Assembly (NCBI GenBank): GCA_036768485.1
Contig: JAVLUZ010000142.1
Coordinates: 21,418,290-21,482,289, forward strand
DNA: 64,000 bases
Reading direction: 5' to 3'
DNA from: Mermis nigrescens
Taxonomy: Eukaryota > Nematoda > Enoplea > Mermithida > Mermithidae
A program made the position numbers and the translations under genes. This document shows, piece by piece, positions 1 through 10,725 of this stretch (its first letter is position 1; each line of letters opens with the position of its first letter). Below the pieces are notes generated by a model. The model made no database searches. It was not told the DNA's origin and worked only from the letters and a program-made list of their open reading frames with translations.

Positions 1-42
1 AATCTTGGACCCCTCCCAGAATTTTCTTGCTGCCCACGTATG
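1..42 (-). mobile_element. Family A MITE, fragment at window edge
   Basis: The sequence ends in the family A terminus (TGCTGCCCACGTATG) and is preceded by the usual C-rich stretch. It is cut by the start of the window, so no duplication can be tested. Confidence 0.75.
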
Positions 43-963
43 GTTGGCACATGCTTAATCAATATAAGAAATTCAGGGATCGGCAATTAAAAATACCACT
101 GTAGGTACCTTAGTAGGTCATTGGAAATTTTTAATCTTAAAATGGCACAAAATTGGTATTTTTCTTAATAGATTTGTACTTAATAGATTATAAAGGTGGA
201 ACGGAACGCACCATACTAGTAATGCATTTTCAATTTAAAGGACTTATTCTTACGCTGACGTTTAAATTTAGAGCAGACGCTCACGAGATAGTGGAAATAT
301 TGGTGCTTTCAGTGATAAATAGCCGTAAAAAATTGCTATTATATGCAGATTATCTCATTGGAGTCTAATTCGGATCCTCAGGCGTTTTTCGATCTTGTTC
401 GTCTTATTTTTAACCAAAAACCGGCATATCTTCCTGGTCCAACGAACGTAATTTCTAAAGCTCAAAAATTTTAAAAGGTTGGCTGTTTTTGAATTCCAAA
501 CCGAAGATTTTAAAATTAGTTTAATAAAGAAGGGAAGCCATTTATGTTTTCTTTACTCGAATTTTTATAATATACGATGAATTATCGTGGAAAAAATCGT
601 ATTTTACGAAGCGATAAGATAGCATTTCTCATAAAACAGAATTGCAATGAACTTTTTATCACTTTCGTTGCTTTGTTTTTTACGAATTAAATGTCAAGAA
701 CGAATTTTTTATTATGTTAAGCGATATGATAACTTTTAACGGCGCTCTTGCGTCTTCGCTTTATTGCCAGAATGCATTCCATGAATGTCTGCAATATTTT
801 AGACTACTAGTCTCTTTTCTTCACAATTAATCCCATTATTGAGTCTTAGATAGTTCGAATTCGCTTTCCGGAATATTGGGATTTCGTATCAGGGTACCTT
901 GAAAAGTTTTACTCCATCTCAGCTTACAGATTAATCATCTCTCAGTTAATTGACGTGTCTTAT
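43..963. other. AT-rich non-coding DNA upstream of the first visible mRpL24 exon
   Basis: No conserved exon, RNA gene or complete repeat was recognised. The missing first coding exon(s) of mRpL24 could lie here or before the window. I looked for an ATG-containing ORF followed by a GT donor in the right phase and found nothing convincing. Confidence 0.5.
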
Positions 964-1575
964 CAGGGGCGTAATCAGCCGGGAATGGGGGCCGGGCCCC
1001 CTGCCCCCGAAACGAAAAAAATATTTTTATTTTTCACAAAGGTCCCCAGAGGAAAAAATTAAAATTTCTCAAAGTCAACTAAAAGGGCAGCCAAAATGCG
1101 GTTTTAGCACACTTTGTAGGCTCTAAACTCGAAATTTTTTAGCGCTTAGCGCCGTATTTTCTTATTTTCCATCTTTTTTCTTACCTTAGAAGCCCAGATT
1201 TGACTTAAAAATAGCGAATATGTCAAACATTTTTGGCGCTTCGCGCCGATTTATTATTTTCTGCATTTGTTTTCTTTGCAAAACCGCAAAATCAAATGCA
1301 AAGAAAAGAATTTCGAAATGTTTTTGAGTCAAGCTTTAACTTGATATTGCGAAATTAGTCATACCGATAGGTTGAAAGATAAGATTTTTGATATCCACGT
1401 TTGAAATCAAGCAAGAAAATTTTTAAATTTTTTCTAAATTTTTCACTTCACCATGGCATAGATCTCGTGGAGGCTCAAAAATGCCCTTATTTTCGCATAT
1501 CTCCTAATGCTTCCCGAAATAAAGGACTTCAAAAATTTTGCCCCCCCCCGGAATAAAATCCTAGTAACGCCCCTG
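964..1575. mobile_element. Family D hAT-like MITE in mRpL24 intron
   Basis: Inverted ends CAGGGGCGTAATCAG and (reverse complement of the right end) CAGGGGCGTTACTAG are flanked by TGTCTTAT (956-963) and TGTCTTCT (1576-1583), a 7/8 match to an 8-bp target-site duplication. The interior carries GGCGCTTCGCGCC (1235-1247) and the related GCGCTTAGCGCC. Ends and TSD length are typical of non-autonomous hAT elements. There is no transposase. It ends only 46 bp before the mRpL24 exon at 1622, so its right TSD sits in the pyrimidine-rich region of that 3' splice site. Confidence 0.85.
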
Positions 1576-1621
1576 TGTCTTCTGCATCTCTGCTCTTGTA
1601 ATTTGGCTTTTATATTTACAG

Positions 1622-1805
1622 CATTCATCCGGATGATTATATATACGGCGAACATATGCCTTGGGACCTGGAGGCCAAAAAACTCCAAAAAGAGTCGCAG
1701 AAAACTATGAAGAGATGGGACCACAAAACTCAGCATTGGAGCCATGACCCGCCTAAAGTTTTCAATGAGCCCCAAGAAAATTGGCTCATGTTTGTAGGCG
1801 ACAGG
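1622..1805 (+). CDS. mRpL24: mRpL24 exon (first recognised)
   Basis: The acceptor TTTATATTTACAG ends at 1621 and the donor is AGG|GTATGC. The exon begins with the third base of a codon (phase-2 intron upstream), so at least one earlier exon exists. It encodes the region before the KOW motif and ends in FVGDR, the start of the KOW strand. Confidence 0.9.
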
Positions 1806-4800
1806 GTATGCTTTCTAATCACAGCCACATCTTTCTTCACTCAAGCTTATTTAGGACTTTGATGAAAGAATGTTATTTACGATTACAACAGATAAGCAAC
1901 GTCCTGAATCTGGAGATCGAAAGTCGAGAAATCGATGAGACATTGGAAAAGACCATTGATGCACAGCATGGTCGATCTTGGAGGGGTCAGCAAGTTTAAG
2001 GGGGTCGAAAACTTAAGCTTTTTTGGGCCAAAAATCACCCCAAAAACTGGCAAAAGTGCTAAAATAGCTAAACTACGTTATTACGCCGTTTCTGGTCAAT
2101 TTTACGCACTTTTGAAGGAATTGTACAATTTTCATTCGTTTTTCCTTATTTTGCCTCATTTTTCCAAGAAAATTTCCCAATTTTCCATTCCGGAGGGTAC
2201 CCTCAACCCCCAACCCCCACGCGCATGTCTAGAAAAGACTGTTTTTGGCGTTCCGCTTATCCGATCAACATTGCTAAAAATGTCTTTGATTTAAACACTC
2301 GCGTGATTGGTTCCATTCCAGCCAAGTCTTGCGATAAAGTTCAGATGTCAATTTAGTATGTTAGAGAAAAACAAAATTGTTTGGAAACGTTTGGTAAACG
2401 GACGGAAGTTCATTTTACTATTTCATCTTAGTCGATGGGCAGAAGAGCTTAAAACATTAATTGGCTTAACGAATTAAATTAATTGTAATGAAAAGGGACA
2501 ATCGAATCGGCTTTTTATTTTTAATATTTTATAATAGAAAACTTATATTGTACTTGACATTCTGTTCTAGCGCCGTACGAAATACAAATTTGCTTCTATT
2601 TTCATGGATATTACTTATTTTTTCTATTAAGCTGGTGTGCCTAAGCTGACGTATTGTTTATAGGTCGAAGTACTAGTCGGCAAAGACAAAGGGAAACAAG
2701 GTTATATCTGTGATATAGTTCGAGAACGTAATTGGTGCTATGTAGAAGGTCTTAATTGCGTAAGTATCTGTCGCATTAAATTTTTACGATACCCGTTACC
2801 GGGGGCAATTTTTTGATATTTTTGTGTTTTTTTGCCTCACAAAGACCATCAGAAGATATTTTTAGCGCTCCTCTGAGTTAGCAAGCGCGACTTCGGTTTT
2901 TTTTTATCTTAAAAAGCACATTTTGAAGGAGCCGTTATAAACAAGACAAGACAAAAATTATCGACGCTTCGCAACAAAGGCGAAGAGCGCACCTGGGCGT
3001 GGGGGGTTCGGGGGTATGCACCCCCTAGAAACCAAAATACCCCCATAATTCAATTTTTGACATTTTTTGTTTTTTCGCAATTTTTTGATGCCAATAGATA
3101 GTGCTCGATGAGAAATGTTGAAAAATGGTGTTTTTTCCGTCATACCACCATTTTTAGGGCTATTTTTTACCTTTAAAAAATCCTGCAGCCCCCTCCATGA
3201 TTTTGGTGCCGCGCACCTATGACGAAGAGTCGTAAGCAGACATGCACAGCATGGAAATTCTGGGGGGAGTGAAAAATTATAAAGTACCTTTTTTGGACTT
3301 TAAAATCCTGAAAAAGCGTCGGAAACATCGTTTTTCGGCGTTTCTGACGATGCTCTATCACCTGAAAAATATAAAAAATTTTAAAGAAAAAACAATTCGA
3401 ATAAATCAAACAAAATATGGTCAAGAAGTGAGCGCTTTTAAAACTTTCGAAAAATCGCGAATTATAGTGTGTGTGCGTGTGAAAAATTTCATGAGAGGGG
3501 TTAGAAAACACCCCCAGAGCCCCCTTTCCCTAAGATCATGTATGGTCGCAATGAAAAATTAATGCTTATATTTTATGATCTTAGCCACGTTTATCTACAA
3601 ATCTTCAAATTTTCAACTCATTAATGACATTTTCTGACATTCTTGACGCTCTGAAATCCTTATTTTTGCGTCAGAAGAGTAGTTTTTATTCACAACATGT
3701 TTTTAATTCCTTCAAATGATTTGTTGAGTAACGTCATTGTATTTTAAACAGTTTTATATAATTTTTGAGCAAAAAATTCCTAATTTTTTTGCGCTTTGCG
3801 TCATATCCTGGGGATGCATTTTATTCAACTCTTAGCATAAGAGAGCTCTGTGTTTTAGCGGCGTTCTGCTTTTTTCTTGGCGCTTTGTCACCTTTTCTGC
3901 ACAAATTTTTTAATTTTTTAGACAAAATTTTTAATTTTTTTCAAGAATTTTCAAATTTTTTAGAAATGGAAATTGTTTTACCTGTTAAAAAACGGCCAAA
4001 AATCAATACTTCAAGTGTTATGAACGGATTTTCGGTCTTTCCGCCATTATTAAGAAAATTCGTTGTTAGGCTCAGTGCAAAATTTGAAGGAGTGTGGACA
4101 GTACTTTTTATTTTGAACCATAAAAATGACACTCTTTGCGCAACCGAGAATTTCTCTCATTTGCTCCAGTGCCGAAAGTGTGGTATCTTTGGCAAAAGTT
4201 AATCTAATGAATACCTTTATGACAAAAGTTGGTATTCCTTGTTGAGTGTCGTGCGCCGAATTTTCGCTGTAGATAGCTCGCTTTTCGGACTTTCCCGACA
4301 TTTAAAATTTCTCTGTCTTACTTAATTTTTGAACCGTAAAAATTTCTCAGTTTTCATTCGAATCCGTTCATTTTGCAGAATATTCTGAGACTAAATATTC
4401 GTTCAATTTTTTAGACTAAAATCTATTATCAGATGTGGAAGAGGGCGAACTCGCCATAAAATTTTACAACTCGTCATTAAACTGTTGGTGTTTTTCTGAA
4501 CTTGTCGATACCTACCACACGTGGGCATGGGGGAGTATGCACTCCCCACCAGAAAGCCGAATACCCCCAGAAATCAAAATACCCACAGAATTCAATTTTT
4601 TAAATTTTTTTCGTTTTTTACGCAATTTTTTTGATGCCAATAGATAGTACTCGATGAGAGACGTTGAAAAATGGTGTTTTTGTCGCTATACCATCATTTT
4701 TAAGACCATTTTTTTATCTTTAAAAATTCTTGCACCCCCCCGAGAATTTTAGTGCTGCCCACCTATGATACCTAATCGACACTCCTAATAATCAATATAT

Positions 4801-7800
4801 CTTATATTTTTTCTAAATTTTAGCTGAGGTTTCTTGATATTTTTATCAGATTATTTTTAGCGGATACCTAATAAGAAAATTAAAGAAATTAAGCGGTGGT
4901 TGTCTTTGGTATACATATATGATATCATATGTACTGTCTTATTGTAATTTCACCAGCTTTTCAAATTTTCCATTACTTTTAATTAACTAAAGGCAGTCTT
5001 TTTCATATTTTATTAATCCATCGACAACTTTCAGGCATGCTAAATTAGCTTAGCTTCTCTTATTTATATTTTCTTAGCTTTTATATTTTTCGCAATTAAT
5101 TATCTTTGTTTCCTTTTGAATTCTTTCTCGATAATAGTTTCATTATAGAAGTACGAATACCGGGAGCCGCCTGGTTACAGTAAACAGGTTTTACCGGTCG
5201 CCCAAAAATTAGATATGTCAACCGAAGTCGCCCTAGTGGATCCAGCTGATGAGTTAGTTTTGTGATCTTGCGTCAATTGTCGAAAGTTTAGCTAACTTTA
5301 CATTATGCACAGCATGGGAATTCTTGGGGTGATGAAACCAATTTAAACCTTTATTATGCGCGTCAAAAACCTCATTTTTTGGCTTTAACGGCGATGCTAC
5401 ATATTTATTTTTAAACGATAAAAACGGAAAAATATCTAGATATATGTATTCAACAAAATTTAGTCAAAAGGGCGAATCCGATACAAATTGGTTTGTATTT
5501 CGGAAAATCCGTAAACTGCATTTTTCTACGTTTTTCAACATGCTCTATCCATCACGATCATAAAATTAGAACTTTCGTAGAAAAAATCTTTTATACTCGA
5601 ATAGTGTCGTTCTTAAGTCGCGCTTGAGCCAAAAATATGGAAAATACTTCACATTTGGCACAAAGCGCCGAAAATGTGAAGATCATACGTGGGCAGCACC
5701 AAAATTCTGGAGGTGCAAGATTTTTCAAAGGTAAAAAATGGCCTTAAAAATGGTGATATGGCAAAAAAGATTATTTTTCAACGTTTCTCACCGAGCACTA
5801 TCCGTTGGCATCTAAAAATTGCGCAAAAAAAACCAAAAAAAATTCAAAAATTAAACTCTGGGGGATATTTTGGTTTCTCTGGGGGAGGGGCTGCATACCC
5901 CCAAACCCCCTACGCTCAGGTGTGGTGAAGATTATACGTCAAATATATGCAATTTTCCATCTTTTCGTGCATTATCTTACTTTTTAAAATTTTTCTCTGG
6001 TAAAGGAGGGCGTCTTCCCCCCCAAATACGCCCCTGGCGAGATGTATTACTTCGTGTAATTGATAAAAATGCTTGCTCTAACCATCTATGCACACTTCCT
6101 TCGATTTCATTTCCCTCCGATCGTAGGTGTACAGCATGGCCGGCCGATATGGGAGGGGGTGTCAGCGATAGTCTGTGTGGAATGGAAATTTTTTTCGCCA
6201 AAATGACCTCAAAAACTGATATAAGCGCTAAAATAGCCTCAGAGTCAATTTGGAGCTCTTTTGAAGGACATTTTCGTTTTTATTCGCTTTTGGCCTCCAT
6301 TTCGCCTCATTTTCGCCACAAAATTTTCTATTACGGGGGGGTCAGTCCAGGACCCCCGAACCCTCCCCCACCCCCAACGTGCATGTCTGCCTCTGACTTC
6401 TTCCTTTTGTATATACAAGTATATGCACGAAGCTTCTAGATTTCTGTATGTAAGTTGCTGCATTGCAATTCATTGATTTTTATCGAAAAACGAAGCTCTA
6501 TTTCATTCATGAAATTTGCGTAGTGTTCGCATCTCTAAAAAAATTTGTTACCAGTTGGTTTTTATATTTGTGGGCATAGGTGGGCAGCACCGAAATTCTG
6601 GGGAGGTGCAAGATTTTTCAAATGTCAAAAATGGTCTTAAAATGGTGGTACGGCGAAAAACCCAATTTTTAACGTTTCTCATCGAGCACTATCCATTGGC
6701 ATCAAAAAATTGCGAAAACGAAAAAATATTATCAACAAATTGAATTCTGTGGGGTTTTTTTTAATTCTGGGGTTATTCGGCCTTCTGTGGAGTGCATACT
6801 CCCCAACCCTCCCCCCCACGCCCACGTGTGTTTGTAGGTACTTGGCGTTTCAAAAATGAGTACATACAATCGATCATTTTCACGAAAAAAATTATCAGAG
6901 ATTTATGTTCACAAAATTTTTATTTTTACTATGGCAAAATGCCTAAAATTTTCTTTGATGTAAGAGCGTAATTCTGCGTGGCATAAGATGTTTCGTATCT
7001 ACGGACCAAAGTTTTTAGTTGAGATAGGAGTTCTTTCAATAATGGGCCTGAACAATTAGTGATAAAATCAGACAATTAGAAGTGTGACATCGGCAGCATA
7101 CCTGGGCGTGGGGGTTTGCACCCCCTAGAAACGAAAATACCCCCAGAATTCAATTTTAGAAATTTCTTTTGTTTTTTTTTCGCAATTTTTTGATGCCAAT
7201 GGATAGTGCTTGACGAGAAACGTTGAAAAATGGTATGTTTTTCGTCGTACTACCATTTTTAGGGCCATTTTTTACCTTTGAAAAATCTTGCACACACCTC
7301 CCCCCAGAATTTTGAGATTGCTGCCCACGTATGATCGGCAGTTGTAAATCAGCCTTTTTGTAAAAAAGCGCAAACTACATTAGTTAGTTTTACAATGTTG
7401 CAGCTTTGCTGTTCAAGAGAAATTTATAATTCTGTTCAATGAAATGAAAAGACTGCAAAAAATTAGCTTTTAATTCCGTATAGTCTTGCCCGCAGTTATG
7501 GATTAAACCCCCCATATTTATAAGCTTTATGTTTATCCTTTTTTAGGATTTGAAAAATATTAACGGAAAAAATTCAAATTTATGCATACTTTTTAACAAT
7601 TTTCTCGCCTCGCTTTTCAAAACAGTTTGGCTGATTTCAGTCAGCGTAACTTAATGTGATTAAGACGTTCTACAACGGTGGAATGGAGGTATACCGAACT
7701 AGGCGATAGAGTGAGAATCAGCAAGCGAAGTGGACGTGAAATTCCGATTCCTGGTCGCGCCTTGGAAACCATCGAGTACAAATCTCCCGAAACATACGTT

Positions 7801-9213
7801 GGTAAGTATAAATGGAAAGATGGATCAGAACTTTAAAAAATAAAGAAAAATTGTTGGGGGAAAAACTGAATCCAAATTAATCAGGGGCGGATTTATGGGG
7901 GACGGGGCGGGGAGCGATCGCCCCCCCCCCAGGCACGTATCTCTGGGGGGAATGGAGGGGTTCGGATCCCCCAAAATCTCAGAAAAATCGGAAAAATAGA
8001 ACTTTTTCATCGTCATTTTGTGCTAATTTTAGCTTTTTTGTACTTAGTCCCCCCAAAATTGGTGTTGGTCCCCTTCAAAATAGGGCGGCCAGCTACATGC
8101 CTGCCCCCATCGGCCAAAAATATTTGGCGAGATAAAGAATGGACATGTAATTCGCAATGATTTTCGGACGTCAGTGATCATAGTTTTTCCAATTTTTTCG
8201 GCGCTTCGCGCCGAAAATACTATTAATGGCATATATTTGCTTTCTTTGCGACCTGGAAGCTATTTATTGCCCATGGAATTGCTACCAATGCATAAACAGC
8301 TATTTCGGCATAGACTTCTTCTATTTTCGAGCATTAATACTGAAAAATTTTAGACATTCGGCGTTAAATGCTACGAATACAGGAAATCGAGCAGTAAATC
8401 AAGCTTCTAAACGTCCTTCAGCTTTAATTCCACAAATTTTCTGGCGCTTCGCGCTAGATTCTCCTTAAAGTCATAGATATTTATTGATTTAATCGCGCAA
8501 AATTGCTAAAAATTTCAAAATCTTTCGGAAGAATGTTGCGTAGAAAGTGATTTTTAAATAAAAGTTGACAAAATAAAACGCCGAAGAACGCTATTTCGCA
8601 TGTGAAGGGCAAATTTTTGGACCTTTTTTTGACTGTTTTTGGAAAAGTTGGGGTACCGCTCATAGATAGGCAGCACCAAACTTCTATGGACGGGGTATGT
8701 AAAATTTTTCAAAGGTCAAGAAATGGCCTTAAAAATATTTGTATGGCGAAAAAACATCATTTTCAACGTTCCTCATCGACCGCTATCCATTGGCATCAAA
8801 AAATTGCGAAAAAAACGGGAAAAATTTCAAAAATTGAATTCTGGGAGGGAATTTAGGTTTCTGGGGGGTGCATACCAGAGCCCTGCGCGGGGCGGGTCGC
8901 CCCGCCCCGCGAGCCCGTGCGGCCCGCGCGGGCTTTTTGCGGGGCGGGTCACACGGCTGGCGGGGTGGGGCAGTGCTTTATTTTCTAAAAATTTTGGCGG
9001 GGCGGAGCGGGCCTTTCTTTTTTAAATTTTTGTTGTGCAAAAAAGGATACGTGCGCGAAATTGATTTCCATGCACAAGGTTTCGCGAAATAGACTATAGT
9101 TCTAAGTAATGCTCTTCTGCTCATCCTTTGAATACATACCTAATGAAATAGAACACATGGGGGCTGTTAAAATAATACAAATTGAAATAATCTAGCTTTA
9201 CCATGCATAAGCT

Positions 9214-9304
<91 letters not shown>

Positions 9305-10646
9305 TAGTTGAGCTGCCCGGCGTTGCCCGGGCTGAACTTAGGCCTGATAGCTATATGGAATTAATATGTCTCTTGTATTTTTTATTTTTCAAGACTTGAT
9401 GTTTTTGGGATATTTCTAAAAAAATTGTTGGTACAAACCATATTTTATTTTTTGGATTTTTTTAAAATGTCTTTTGTCAACCATTTTTTTGATCAAATCC
9501 ATATTTTTGACGTTACAGAATGGTTTTGAAAATTGTTTAGCCATAATCATATTTTTGATGTTCTGGGGTGTTCTGGAAATTTTTTTTAATAAAACCCATA
9601 TTGTTGATGTTTTGGGATGTTTTGGAAAATTTTTTTCGTCAAACCATATTTTTGATGTTTTAGGATGTTTTGGAAAATTTTTTTAATCAAACCCATATTT
9701 TTGATGTTTTGGGGTGTTTTGGAAAATTTTTTTCGTCAAACCATATTTTTGATGTTTTAGGATGTTTTGAAAATATTTTTTCGGTCAAACTATATTTTTG
9801 ATGTTTTAAAAATTTTTTGTTTGTTGTAGCAAAGGGTGTCATATATCACGTGATATGTTATAGCTGATGGTATCTCCTATCTTATATCACTGCATGTTAT
9901 GGCACAGACAGGGTATCTATACCAAACCTATCTTATAGCATTGCCTATCTCGTAGCACAGGGTATCTTATATCCCATACTATCTTATAACATTGCCTATC
10001 TTGCAGCTCGGGGTATCTTATATCACTTCCTATCTTATAGCATTGCCTATCTTGTAGCACGGGGTATCTTTTATAACGTTCTATCTTATAGCATTGCCTA
10101 TCTTGTAGCACGGTGTGTCTTATATCACGTCCTATCTTATAGTATTGCCTATCCTGTAGCACAGAGTATCTTATATCACGTCCTATCTTATAGCATTGCT
10201 TATCTTGTTGCACATAGTATCTCATACCATGCCTATCTTATAAAATTGCCTGTTATAGCATCATTTGGTTAAACCCGTATTTTGATGTTTCACAGTGCCG
10301 ACCAATGCTATAACATATAACAATGTACATAGTGTCGCCAGGCATGCTCCTCTTGGCCGGGGTATCCCTATACAAACAGTATAAACTAATTTTTGAAAAA
10401 AATAGCAAAAAATCGGCCATCTCCCGAAATCGTGGAGGCTTATAGCACAGGGGCCAAACCCTGCTCCCTCCCTGCCCAGGGCCAATGGGTGCGTTTGTCG
10501 AAATTTCAAGATCGCTACGGCTCCTTCCTCCATTGGACCGACCTCGGCCCAAAATATCAGCCCACCAAATTTCATTGGGCCGGAGCCAACCCGGCACAAA
10601 CATACGAACATACATACAAACAAACAAACTTTCAAAAATATATAGT

Positions 10647-10725
<79 letters not shown>

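Noticed and set aside
153..368. 71-codon ORF upstream of mRpL24 as its missing first exon
   Set aside because: No basic mitochondrial targeting character, no donor in phase 2, no similarity to the start of MRPL24.
8868..9092. GC-rich ORF with Arg/Pro/Ala-rich peptide
   Set aside because: It is the subterminal GC-rich repeat of the hAT-like element read as protein, running out of a family A MITE.
9860..10255. Possible CRISPR-like array
   Set aside because: The units are tandem and diverged with no unique spacers, in a eukaryotic transposon. It is a minisatellite.
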